Of a stretch of 64,000 nucleotides of DNA, positions 46,879-55,900 are shown one piece after another. This DNA comes from Myxococcota bacterium. Lineage in GTDB: Bacteria > Myxococcota > B64-G9. The DNA lies in NCBI GenBank assembly GCA_022710975.1, contig JAKLGA010000005.1, forward strand, positions 248,001-312,000. Direction: 5' to 3'. Position numbers and translations under genes: made by a program. The notes under the pieces were generated by a model. The model searched no databases. It was not told the origin of the DNA and worked only from the letters and a program-made list of their open reading frames with translations. Each line of letters opens with the position of its first letter. Within the stretch, counting starts at the first letter, position 1.

Positions 46879-46900
46879 AAAAAAAAGGGTCCGCCACCCT
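46879..46900 (-). terminator. Intrinsic terminator of the TetR gene
   Basis: Minus strand: AGGGT (46900-46896), loop GGCGG, ACCCT pairing, then eight T residues (46886-46879), 7 nt after the TetR stop codon. The stem is only five base pairs, but the T-run is long for this GC-rich DNA. Confidence 0.5.
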
Positions 46901-46907
46901 GCTCCGC

Positions 46908-47735
46908 TCACGGGCGCTTGCAGCCCAGCCCGGCGAACACCAGGTCCAGGAGCTGCTCCCGGCGCTCGTGCAAAAACCGCTCGCGGAAAGGATCCTCCCC
47001 GAGCAACAGGCGCATGAACTCGGCCTCCGAGAAGTACGACATGGTCATCCCGTACACGCTCAGCAGGAACTGCCGGGCATCCACCTTGCGGAAGTCGCCC
47101 TGGGCGATGCCCGCCTTGATGAAGGCCACCCCGCGGTCGAACAGGGGCTTGAAGAAGGTCTCCACCAGGCGGGCCAGGTAGCGGTCCTGGCTGCCGAGAT
47201 CCATCGAGGTGATGCGGGAGAAGTTGCGGTGGGTCGCCACGTAGTCGAAGAACCCCCGGTAGAAGACCTCCAGGGCCCTGGGAATGCTCAGATCGTCGCG
47301 GCTGGCCTCCTGGGACAACTTGATGAGATCGAAGAGGATCTTGTCCAGGACCGCGTGGTAGAGCTTCTCCTTGCTGTCGAAGTAGTAGTGGATCATGGCC
47401 TTGTTCACCCCGGCCAGATCCGCGATGGCCTGGGTGCGAGCGCCGCCGAAGCCCATGCGGGCGAAGATCGCCTCGGCCACGAACACGATGCGCTCGCGGG
47501 GATCCCGGACGCCATCGAGCTTGCGCACGAAGTCGGTGCCGTAGTCCCCGGCCGCCTGCTCCAGGGCCCGCAGGTGCTTCTTGTCCTTCTTGCTGGCATG
47601 CGCCAGGAGTTCGCTGAGCTCGAGCCCTTCGGCCGGCTTCTCCTGGGCCCAGTCGTCCGCCTCCGGGGGCTCCGCGGCGGAGCCCTCGGGCCTGTCGACC
47701 AGCTTCAGCCCGGCCTTGGCGGTCTCGTCGGTCAC
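46908..47735 (-). CDS. TetR family transcriptional regulator with extended N-terminus
   Basis: 275 aa from GTG 47735, longer than the usual about 200 aa because of an N-terminal acidic/charged extension of about 70 aa ('PPEADDWAQEKPAEGLELSELL'). The DNA-binding domain is 'ERIVFVAEAIFARMGFGGARTQAIADLAGVNKAMIHYYFDSKEKLYHAVLDKI', a clear TetR helix-turn-helix. The C-terminal ligand domain has 'TSMDLGSQDRYLARLVETFFKPLFDRGVAFIKAGIAQGDFRKVD'. There is no Shine-Dalgarno, and a promoter with perfect TTGACA ends 6 nt before the GTG, so the mRNA may be leaderless. Operators lie on both sides of the gene, suggesting self-repression and control of the radical SAM gene. Confidence 0.85.
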   Translation of the reverse strand: MTDETAKAGLKLVDRPEGSAAEPPEADDWAQEKPAEGLELSELLAHASKKDKKHLRALEQAAGDYGTDFVRKLDGVRDPRERIVFVAEAIFARMGFGGARTQAIADLAGVNKAMIHYYFDSKEKLYHAVLDKILFDLIKLSQEASRDDLSIPRALEVFYRGFFDYVATHRNFSRITSMDLGSQDRYLARLVETFFKPLFDRGVAFIKAGIAQGDFRKVDARQFLLSVYGMTMSYFSEAEFMRLLLGEDPFRERFLHERREQLLDLVFAGLGCKRP

Positions 47736-47738
47736 GGC

Positions 47739-47764
47739 GCCAGTCAACCATGCGGTTAACTGGC
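47739..47764. promoter_or_regulatory. Likely TetR operator 2 (upstream of tetR-like gene)
   Basis: Arms GCCAGTCAACC (47739-47749) and GGTTAACTGGC (47754-47764) are inverted repeats, 10 of 11 matching, with a 4-nt centre. It shares CAACC, 4 nt, GGTT(G/A)ACTG with operator 1, and it overlaps the tetR -10 region. Confidence 0.6.
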
Positions 47765-47770
47765 TGTCAA
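47742..47770 (-). promoter_or_regulatory. Putative promoter of the TetR gene
   Basis: Minus strand TTGACA (47770-47765, perfect -35), 17-nt spacer, TTGACT (47747-47742, weak -10). The operator lies across the spacer and -10. The predicted start coincides with the GTG at 47735. Confidence 0.4.
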
Positions 47771-47825
47771 GCACCACCTGGGGCCCGTGGAGGCAGCCCC
47801 GCTGGCCAGCCCTGGGCGGCCGGTG

Positions 47826-47831
47826 TACACT
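47826..47831 (+). promoter_or_regulatory. Possible -10 box (TACACT) of the symporter-recCBD operon
   Basis: GTGTACACTC precedes the GTG start at 47862 by about 30 nt, as at 23481 and 29730. No clear -35 is seen. Confidence 0.3.
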
Positions 47832-47861
47832 CCCGGGCCACCACACACGAGGGAGAGACGC

Positions 47862-49583
47862 GTGGAGCGAGCGCTCACCGGCTGGGGCTGGCTGTCGCTG
47901 GGGATGGGCTGGGGCATCATCCTGGCCTTCACCGCCTTCTGCGTGCTGCGCATCCTGCGGGCGCGCAGGCGCCAGGCCGCGCTCGGCGCCCCGGCCGGCG
48001 ACCCGGGCAGCCGGGTCCAGTGGGCCACCCGGGTGGGGCTCATCCTGGCCATGGCCGGCAACGCCATCGGGCTGGGGAACTTCCTGCGCTTCCCGGTCAA
48101 GTGCGCGGCCAACGGCGGGGGCGCCTTCCTGGTGCCCTACTTCGTCGCCCTGCTGCTCCTCGGCATCCCCCTCATGTGGGTCGAGTGGACCATCGGCCGG
48201 CACGGGGGCGCGCGCGGGCACGGCTCCACCCCGGGCCAGTTCCAGCTCCTCTGGCGCCACCCGGCGGCCAAGTACCTGGGGGCGCTCGGCCTGGCGCTGC
48301 CCTTCGGGGTGGTGGTGTTCTACGCCTTCATCGAGTCCTGGACGCTCGGCTTCGCCTGGTTCTCGGGCACGGGCGCCTACTGGGGCCTGACCACCCGGAC
48401 GGAGATGGGCCAGTTCCTGCGCGGCTTCCAGGGCGCGGAGTCGAATCAGTTCTTCTCCTCGGCGCTGCCCGTGTGCCTGTTCATGGCGCTGACCCTGGGG
48501 CTCAACTACCTCTTCCTGCGCCGGGGCATCGCCAGGGGCATCGAGGTGCTGGCGCGCTACGGCATGCCGGTCCTGTTCGTGTGCGCCCTGGCGCTCGCCA
48601 TCCGCGTGCTCACCCTGGGCGCGCCGGACCCCGCCCTGCCCGCCCGGAGCGTGGCCACGGGCATGGCCTACATGTGGAACCCGGACTTCAGCCGGCTCAG
48701 CGAGGCCGGGGTGTGGCTGGTGGCGGCCGGGCAGATCTTCTTCACCCTCAGCCTGGGCCAGGGCATGATCAACACCTACGCCTCCTACGTCAGCGAGACC
48801 CAGGACATCTCGCTCAACGCCCTGAGCACCTCGATGACCAACGAGGTGGCCGAGGTGATCCTGGGGGGCACCATCGCCATCCCGGCCGCGGTGGCCTTCT
48901 TCGGGCTGGCCGAGACCCAGGCCATCGCCCAGGGCGGGGCCTTCGACCTCGGCTTCCAGTCCATGCCGATCATCTTCCAGCGCATCCCCTGGGGCCAGCT
49001 GTTCGGCTGCCTGTGGTTCCTGCTGCTGTTCATCGCGGCGGTCACCTCCTCGGTGGCCATGCTCCAGCCGGCGGTGGCCTTCCTGCAGGACGAGCTGGGC
49101 TGGAGCCGCAAGCGCGCGGTGAACGCGGTGCTGGCCTTCCAGATCGCCTGCTCGGCCCTGGTGGTGCTGTGGTTCCGGCACGGGTTCGTGGACGAGCTCG
49201 ACTTCTGGGTGGGCACCTTCGGCCTGGTGGTGCTGGCGCTCGTCGAGGTGGTGCTGTTCGCCTGGGTGTTCGGGGTCGAGCGCGGCTTCCAGGAGCTCGA
49301 CCGCGGGGCGGACATCCGCGTGCCGCGCCTGTTCAAGGTGGTGATCAAGTACCTCACCCCGACCTTCCTGCTGGCCATCCTGATCGTCTGGAGCGTGGAC
49401 GAGGCCTGGGGCGTGCTGCGCATGGAGGGCGTGCCGGACGAGCGCAGGCCCTACCTGTGGGCCGCGCGCGGGCTCATCCTGGTCATCCTGGGGGTGAGCC
49501 TGTACCTGGTGCGCCTGGCCTGGCGGCGCAGGCGGGCGCGGTCGACAGCGTCAGGGGTGGCTGCTACCATCCCGCCCGCATGA
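47862..49583 (+). CDS. Sodium:neurotransmitter symporter family (SNF) transporter
   Basis: 573 aa, about 12-13 membrane segments. Imports amino acids or similar solutes with Na+ in the inner membrane. The family signature 'RVGLILAMAGNAIGLGNFLRFPVKCAANGGGAFLVPY' lies at about residues 52-95, containing the Na+- and substrate-binding unwound helix (GNAIGLGNF). An additional hydrophobic helix (about 8-28) precedes the normal TM1, which is unusual. 'SQTQDIS'-like 'VSETQDISLNALSTSMTN' and 'GGAFDLGFQSMP' follow. Start is GTG 47862 with GGGAGAG upstream; the earlier ATG (47787) lacks a site. The stop overlaps the recC ATG. Confidence 0.88.
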   Translation: MERALTGWGWLSLGMGWGIILAFTAFCVLRILRARRRQAALGAPAGDPGSRVQWATRVGLILAMAGNAIGLGNFLRFPVKCAANGGGAFLVPYFVALLLLGIPLMWVEWTIGRHGGARGHGSTPGQFQLLWRHPAAKYLGALGLALPFGVVVFYAFIESWTLGFAWFSGTGAYWGLTTRTEMGQFLRGFQGAESNQFFSSALPVCLFMALTLGLNYLFLRRGIARGIEVLARYGMPVLFVCALALAIRVLTLGAPDPALPARSVATGMAYMWNPDFSRLSEAGVWLVAAGQIFFTLSLGQGMINTYASYVSETQDISLNALSTSMTNEVAEVILGGTIAIPAAVAFFGLAETQAIAQGGAFDLGFQSMPIIFQRIPWGQLFGCLWFLLLFIAAVTSSVAMLQPAVAFLQDELGWSRKRAVNAVLAFQIACSALVVLWFRHGFVDELDFWVGTFGLVVLALVEVVLFAWVFGVERGFQELDRGADIRVPRLFKVVIKYLTPTFLLAILIVWSVDEAWGVLRMEGVPDERRPYLWAARGLILVILGVSLYLVRLAWRRRRARSTASGVAATIPPA

Positions 49584-52500
49584 GCGCGCCGACCGATCAG
49601 CCGCCCCCCGCGGGCCTGTTCGTGTTCCGCGCCCGCCGCATCGAGCGGCTGGCGGCGGTGCTGGCCGCGCGGCTCGCGGCCAGCCCGGGCGAGGACGCCG
49701 TGGCGCCCGTGCGCCTGGCCGTGGGCAGCCGCGGCATGGCCCGCTGGCTCGGGCAGGAGCTCGCCGGCCGCCTGGGCATCGCCGCCAACCTGAGCTTCCA
49801 GTTCCCGGCCCAGGCGCTCGAGGAGCTCCTGGCCGAGGCCGGCGGCGGATCGGCCCGGCCCGGCGCCTGGTCCAGCGGCCCGCTGACCTGGGCCGTGCTG
49901 GCCGCGCTGCCCGGGCTGCTGCCGCGACCGGAGTTCGAGCCGCTGCGCCGCTACCTGGGCACCGCAGGAGGGCCGGTGGACCGCCGGACCTGGGCGCTGG
50001 CGCGCGAGCTGGCCGACAGCCTGGATCGCTACGCCCTGTACCGGCGGGACTGGACCGCCGCCTGGTCGCGCGGAGAGCTGCCCACCGAGCTCGGCGAGGC
50101 GCCCGACGCGGGCTGGCAGGCCGCGCTGTGGCGCGCGCTCGAGGAGCGCCTGGGAGACGGCTCGTTCGCCGGGCGGGTGGCGCGGCACCTGGCCCGGCCC
50201 GCGCCGCGCGGCCGCCGCCCGCTCTACGTGTTCGGGGTCTCGAGCCTACCCCCGGCCTACGTCGAGGCGCTGGCCCACCAGGCCGAGGCCTCGCGCGTCG
50301 AGCTGTACCTGCTCTGCCCCTCGGACCTGTACTGGGGCGATCTGCGGCGGGGCTTCCGCGAGCTCCGCCCGCGCCCGACGGGCGGCGAGCGGGAGCGCTC
50401 GGCCCGCCTGCTGGCCGAGCAGCTCGAGCGGCAGAACCCCCTGCTCACCTCCCTGGGGCGCGCCTCGCGCGACTTCCAGGGCGTGCTGGAGGAGCTGGCG
50501 CCGGGCTACCAGGAGCCGGGCGAGGGCCTGTTCGCCGAGCCGGACGAGCCGCGCGGCCTGCTCGCCTGGCTGCAGGCCGACATCCAGGAGCTGCGCGCGC
50601 CGTCCCCCGGCCAGGCGCGACCGCTCCGCCCGGACGACGACTCGCTGCGCGTGTTCGCCTGCCACGGCGCCACGCGCCAGGCCGAGGCCCTGCGGGAGGC
50701 CCTGCTCGGGCTGTTCGCCGCCCACCCGGGGCTCGAGCCGCGCGACGTGGTGGTCATGACGCCCGCGCTGGAGGCGTTCGCCCCGCTGGTGACGGCGGTC
50801 TTCGCCCGCGAGGCCGAGGGCTCGCCGGCCCTCCCGCTGGTGGTCGACGACCGCAGCGCGGCCAGCCTGAACCCGCTGGCCGAGGCCCTGTGCCGCCTGC
50901 TCGCCCTGGGGGAAGCGCGGGTGACGGCCAGCGCGGTCATGGACCTGCTGGCGCTCGCGCCCGTGCGCCGGCGCTTCGACCTGTCGGCGGAGGAGCTGGC
51001 CGTGGCTCGCAGTCTGGTCGCGGACAGCGGGGTGCGCTGGGGCATCGACGCCGCGGACCGCGCCCGGGCGGGCCAGCCCGCGAGCGAGCTCAACACCTGG
51101 CGCTTCGGGCTGCGACGCCTGGCGCTGGGCGCCTGCATGCCCGACGAGGGCGCGCTGTTCGCCGGGCTCCTGCCCTACGACGAGCTGGAGGGCGAGCGGC
51201 TGGAGATCTTCGGGCGGCTGGCCGAGGCGGTCGAGCGGCTGTTCGCGCTCCGCGCGGAGCTCGGCGCCCCGCGCGCGCTGCCGGACTGGGCGCAGGACCT
51301 GGGCGCGGCCCTGGAGGCGTTGACCGCCGTGGACGAGGAGGAGGCCTGGCTGCGCGAGGAGGTGCTCGACGGGCTCGAGCCGCTCGGCGCCGAGGCGCGC
51401 GCGGCGGGGCTCACCCGCCCGCTCGGCCTGGACGCGCTGGCGCGGGTGCTCGCGCAGCGCTTCGGCCAGCCCACCCCCTGGCAGCCGGCGGCCGCCAACG
51501 CGGTGACCCTGTGCGCCCTCCAGCCCATGCGCAGCGTCCCCCACCGGGTGGTCTGCCTGCTCGGCCTGGACGACGGGCTCTTCCCGCGCTGCCCGCCCGG
51601 CCGCGGCTTCGACCTGACCCGCCTGCGACCGCGCCCGGGGGATCGCGATCCGCGCGACGAGGACCGCCACCTGCTGCTCGAGGCCCTGCTGTCCGCGCGC
51701 GACCACCTGCTGCTCCTGTACACGGGCCGGGATCTCCACACGGGCGCGCCCCTGCCGCCCGCCGTGCCGCTGGGCGAGCTGCTGGAGACCGTGGAGGCCG
51801 GCTTCAGCGGGCCCGCCGGCAGCGCCCGCGCGCTGGTCGAGGTGGTCGAGCCCCTGCAGCCCTTCGACGCCCGCCTGTTCGGCGCCGCGGGTGGCGCCCC
51901 GGGTCGCTCCTTCGACCCGGGCATGTGCGCCGCGGCCGAGCGCCTGCGCGGCCCCCGCGCGCGCCCCCACGCCCTGTTCGCCGACGACGACAGCCTGCCC
52001 GCGGAGCCGCTGGAGAGCCTGGAGCTGGAGGAGCTGGCCGCCTTCCTCGAGCACCCGGTGCGCGCCCTGCTGCGCGGCCGGCTCGGCCTGCGCCTGGAGG
52101 CGCGCGGCCAGGCCCTGGACGATCGGGAGCCGGTGGAGCAGGGCCACCTCGACGCCTGGCGCCTGCAGGACGAGATGCTGGCGCTGGCGCTGGCGGGCGC
52201 GGACGAGGGGGACATCCTCCCCCGGGTCGAGCGCCTGGCCCGGGCGCGGGGCGAGCTGCCCCCGGGCGGCGCCGGAGAGCTGGCCGCGGCCCGGGCCTGG
52301 CACGAGACCCGCGCCCTGCTGGAGCGCGCCCGCGCCGCGCGGGCCGTGCCGCGCACCTGCGAGGAGCTCTCGCTCGCGCCGCTCGCGCCCGGGCTGCCCG
52401 GGCTGGTGGCGCGCCTGCCCGGCGTGGGTCCGCAGGGCGACCTGCTCCTGCTCACCCCGAGCCGCCTGGAGGCGGGCGGCTCGCGCCAGGTGCTGCGGGC

Positions 52501-52960
52501 CTGGCTCGGGCTGCTCGCCCTGCAGCTCCACGCGCCCCGCCCCGAGCGCCTGGCCCGGGTGCTGGGGAGGGGCGGCGAGGAGACCGTGCTGCGCGCCCCC
52601 GGGGAGCCCCGCGCCGCCCTGGCGGCGCTGGTCGCGCTGCACGCCCGGGGCACCTGCCGGCCGCTGCGCCTGCTGCCCCGCTGCTCGGCGGCCTTCGCCC
52701 GGGCGCTCGGGGGCGAGCCCGGGCCGTGGGCCGAGGCCCGGACCGAGGCGCTGGAGCGCGCGGCGGATGAGGCGCGCCGCGCCTGGACCGGGCGGGACGA
52801 CGCGCCCGGTGACGGCCAGGACGAGTACCTGCGCGCGGCCTTCGGCGGCGCGCCGCCCTTCCAGGGGTCCGGGCGCGCCGGGCTGCACCCGGAGTTCGTC
52901 GAGCTGGCCTGGACGGTGTGGGGGGCGCTGGGTGCGGCCTCCCGGACGGACGGGGGGTGA
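49580..52960 (+). CDS. recC: Exodeoxyribonuclease V subunit RecC
   Basis: 1126 aa, the normal size for RecC. Starts 'GLFVFRARRIERLAAVLAARLA', then 'VGSRGMARWLGQELAGRLGIAANLSFQFPAQAL', characteristic of RecC N-termini. Other clear blocks are 'RPLYVFGVSSLPPAYVEALAHQAEASRVELYLLCPSDLYWGD', 'DVVVMTPALEAFAPLVTAVF' and 'PMRSVPHRVVCLLGLDDGLFPR'. RecC is the Chi-recognition/scaffold subunit with a dead helicase fold, consistent with the absence of a Walker A motif. The ATG overlaps the symporter stop (ATGA), an unexpected operon partner. In E. coli ptrA lies between recC and recB; here it does not. Confidence 0.93.
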   Translation: MSAPTDQPPPAGLFVFRARRIERLAAVLAARLAASPGEDAVAPVRLAVGSRGMARWLGQELAGRLGIAANLSFQFPAQALEELLAEAGGGSARPGAWSSGPLTWAVLAALPGLLPRPEFEPLRRYLGTAGGPVDRRTWALARELADSLDRYALYRRDWTAAWSRGELPTELGEAPDAGWQAALWRALEERLGDGSFAGRVARHLARPAPRGRRPLYVFGVSSLPPAYVEALAHQAEASRVELYLLCPSDLYWGDLRRGFRELRPRPTGGERERSARLLAEQLERQNPLLTSLGRASRDFQGVLEELAPGYQEPGEGLFAEPDEPRGLLAWLQADIQELRAPSPGQARPLRPDDDSLRVFACHGATRQAEALREALLGLFAAHPGLEPRDVVVMTPALEAFAPLVTAVFAREAEGSPALPLVVDDRSAASLNPLAEALCRLLALGEARVTASAVMDLLALAPVRRRFDLSAEELAVARSLVADSGVRWGIDAADRARAGQPASELNTWRFGLRRLALGACMPDEGALFAGLLPYDELEGERLEIFGRLAEAVERLFALRAELGAPRALPDWAQDLGAALEALTAVDEEEAWLREEVLDGLEPLGAEARAAGLTRPLGLDALARVLAQRFGQPTPWQPAAANAVTLCALQPMRSVPHRVVCLLGLDDGLFPRCPPGRGFDLTRLRPRPGDRDPRDEDRHLLLEALLSARDHLLLLYTGRDLHTGAPLPPAVPLGELLETVEAGFSGPAGSARALVEVVEPLQPFDARLFGAAGGAPGRSFDPGMCAAAERLRGPRARPHALFADDDSLPAEPLESLELEELAAFLEHPVRALLRGRLGLRLEARGQALDDREPVEQGHLDAWRLQDEMLALALAGADEGDILPRVERLARARGELPPGGAGELAAARAWHETRALLERARAARAVPRTCEELSLAPLAPGLPGLVARLPGVGPQGDLLLLTPSRLEAGGSRQVLRAWLGLLALQLHAPRPERLARVLGRGGEETVLRAPGEPRAALAALVALHARGTCRPLRLLPRCSAAFARALGGEPGPWAEARTEALERAADEARRAWTGRDDAPGDGQDEYLRAAFGGAPPFQGSGRAGLHPEFVELAWTVWGALGAASRTDGG

Positions 52961-52968
52961 ACGCCGCC

Positions 52969-55900
52969 ATGCCGCTCGCCCCCTACGACCCCTGCCGGCC
53001 GCTCACGCCCGGCGCCTGGCTGATCGAGGCCAGCGCGGGCACGGGCAAGACGCACGCCATCACCGATCTGGTGCTGCGGCTGGTGGCCGAGGAGGGCCTG
53101 CGCATCGAGGAGATCCTGGTGGTCACCTTCACCCAGGCCGCCACGGCCGAGCTGCGCCAGCGGGTGCGCGCCCGGCTGGCCGGAGCGGCCCGGGCCCTCG
53201 AGGCCCGCCAGGCCGGCGCGCCGCCGGCGCCGGGCGACGACCGCGTGCTCGCCCGCCTGCTCGACTCGCCCGAGCCGCATGCCCTGCGGGTGCGCCTGCG
53301 CGCGGCGCTCGAGGACTTCGACGCCGCGGCCATCTCCACCATCCACGGTTTCTGCCAGCGCATGCTGCAGCTGCACGCCTTCGAGAGCCAGACGGGCTTC
53401 GACCAGGAGCTGCTCGAGGATCCCGGGGCGCTGCTGTCCGAGCTGGTCGACGACTTCCTGGCGCAGGCCTTCGCCCGGGCAGACGCGCGCACCTCGACCT
53501 GCCTGCAGGCGGCCTGCGGGCTCCGGCGCGAGGCGCTGCTGGGGCTGGCGCGGGCCGTGCTGGCCCAGCCCACGGCCGTGCTCGCGCCCGCCGAGGGCGC
53601 GCCCGGGGCGGGCGCGGGCGACGCGCGGGCGCGCTGGGACGCGGCGCTCGCGCACTTCCGGGCGGCCTGGCAGGACGGCGGGCGCGAGGACCTGCTGCGG
53701 GCCATCCAGGCCGATCGGGAGGCGAAGGGCGGCCTGCTCGACGGGCGCGTCTACCGGCGCGGGCAGTCGGCCAAGTACGCGGCGCGCCTCGACGCGTGGC
53801 TGGCCGAGGCGGGCCTGCCCGAGACGCCGGACTGGGGCCGTGGCAGCCGGGATGCCTGGATCCGCCACTTCACCGCGCGCCAGGCCGCGCCGTTCGTCCA
53901 CCCCGCGCTGGACGCCTGGCAGGCGCTGACGGACGCCGCCGCCCCCCTCGTCCAGGCGCCCTGGCTGGCCTTCGCCCGCGCGGTGCGCGAGGAGCTGCCG
54001 CGCCGGCTGGCGGCCCGCGGGCTGATGACCTTCGACGATCTGCTGACCCGGATCCGCGACCGGCTCAGGCAGCCCGGGCTGGTGTCCGCGCTTCGCCGCC
54101 GCTTCCGGGCCGCCCTGGTGGACGAGTTCCAGGACACGGACACGGTGCAGTGGGACATCTTCCGCAGGCTGTTCGCCGACAGCCCCGAGCACCGCCTGGT
54201 GCTGATCGGCGATCCCAAGCAGGCCATCTACGCCTTCCGCGGCGCGGACGTGTTCGTCTACCGCGCGGCGGGCGAGCACACCCGCGCGGACGCGCGCTTC
54301 ACCATGCCGGTGAACCACCGCGCGGACGCAGGCTACCTGGACGCCCTCGGCCGCCTGTTCGGCCCGGCCGAGGCCTTCGCGCCGCGCGGGCCGTTCGATC
54401 TCGAGTTCATAGGTTACCCGGGGGTGGCGGCCAGCCCCCGGCTGGCCGAGCCTGGCCTGCGCTTCCCGCGCGGACGTCCGGGCGCCCTGCCCGCGGCGCT
54501 CAGCCTGCGCTGGTTCGACGGACGCTCGCTGCCCGGGCACACCCGGGGCCCGCTGTCCAAGGGCGCGCTCCAGGCCCTGGTGCCGGGCTGGCTGGCGGCG
54601 GACGTGGCCGAGCTGCTGGCGGCGGGCGGGGAGGTGCGCGCCGGGGATGGCTTCCGGCCCCTCGGCCCGCAGGACCTGGCCGTGCTGGTGCGCAAGAACA
54701 GCCAGGCGCGCGAGATCCAGGCGGCGCTGAGAGCGCGCGGGCTGCCTGCGGTCCTGGCGCAGGCGGGCAACGTGCTCGAGAGCGAGGAGGCCCAGGCCCT
54801 GGAGCGCTGGCTGGAGGCCGCGCTGGCCCCTGGCCGAGACGGTCCGGCCCGGGTCCTGGCCGCCTCGCAGCTCTTCGGCTGGACCGGTCCGGAGCTGGCC
54901 GCGCCCGAGCCGGGGCGCTGGTCCACCTGGCTCGAGGCCATCGCGGGCTGGGCGCGACTGCTCGAGCAGGACGGCCTGGCCCGCGCCGCCCGCGTCGCCC
55001 TGGAGGAGCCCTGGCAGCCGGGCGCGCCAAGCGCCCTGGAGCGGCTGCTCGGCCTGCCGGACGGCGAGCGCCGGGCCACCGATCTGCGCCACGTGCTCGA
55101 GCTGCTGCAGACGGCCGCCACGCGGGAGCACCTGGGGCCCACCGGCCTGCTCGGCTGGCTGCGCGAGCGGCGCGAGCGCCGCGATCTCGAGCAGGCCGCG
55201 AGCGAGCTGCGGCTCGAGTCGGAGGCCCAGGCGGTCCAGATCGTCACCCTGCACAAGGCCAAGGGGCTGCAGTACCCGCTGGTGTTCCTGCCCTACGCCT
55301 GGGATGGCAAGCTCGGCCCCGGCGACGCGGAGGCCCCGCTGCTGGTCCACGAGCCGGCCGACAGCACCGGGCTGCTGCTCGACCTGCACCGCGATCCCAG
55401 CCAGCCCGACCGCGCGGCGCGCGCGGCCCGCGCCGACGAGGAGGCGCTCCAGGAGTCGCTGCGCCTGCTGTACGTCGGGCTGACCCGGGCCCGGCACGCG
55501 GCCGTGGTCACCTGGGGTCTGGCCCTGAGGGACTCGCCCACGGCCGCGCTCGGCGTGCTGCTGCACGGCCGCGCCGGGCCCGACCGGGCCTCCGCGCCCG
55601 CCCCGGAGCGCGCGGTGCTCCGGGCCGCCGCGCGCGTGCGCGCGGCGCTCGAGGACGGGGGGGACGGGCGTGGCCTGTGCCCCGACCTGGAGGCCCTGCG
55701 CTCGGGCAACCTGGCCTGGACGCCCATCCGCCCCGCGGCAGGCTCCGCGGCCGGGCGCGCGCCGGCGGCGCGCCCCGCGCCGGGCGCGCCGCCGGCCGGG
55801 CTCCAGGCCCGCAGGCTCGCGCGCGGCTTCGATCGCACCTTCCGTCGCAGCTCCTACACCAGCCTGGCCGAGGCGGCCGAGGCGGGCCGACCGGCCGCCC

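Noticed and set aside
47751-47753. ATG at 47753 as start of the TetR protein
   Set aside because: It is in another frame (MVDWRRD...) and does not enter the helix-turn-helix; GTG 47735 leads directly into the TetR domain.
47750-49579. Upstream plus-strand extension of recC over the symporter
   Set aside because: Its residues are a shadow of the symporter gene in another frame; recC begins at the ATG overlapping the symporter stop.
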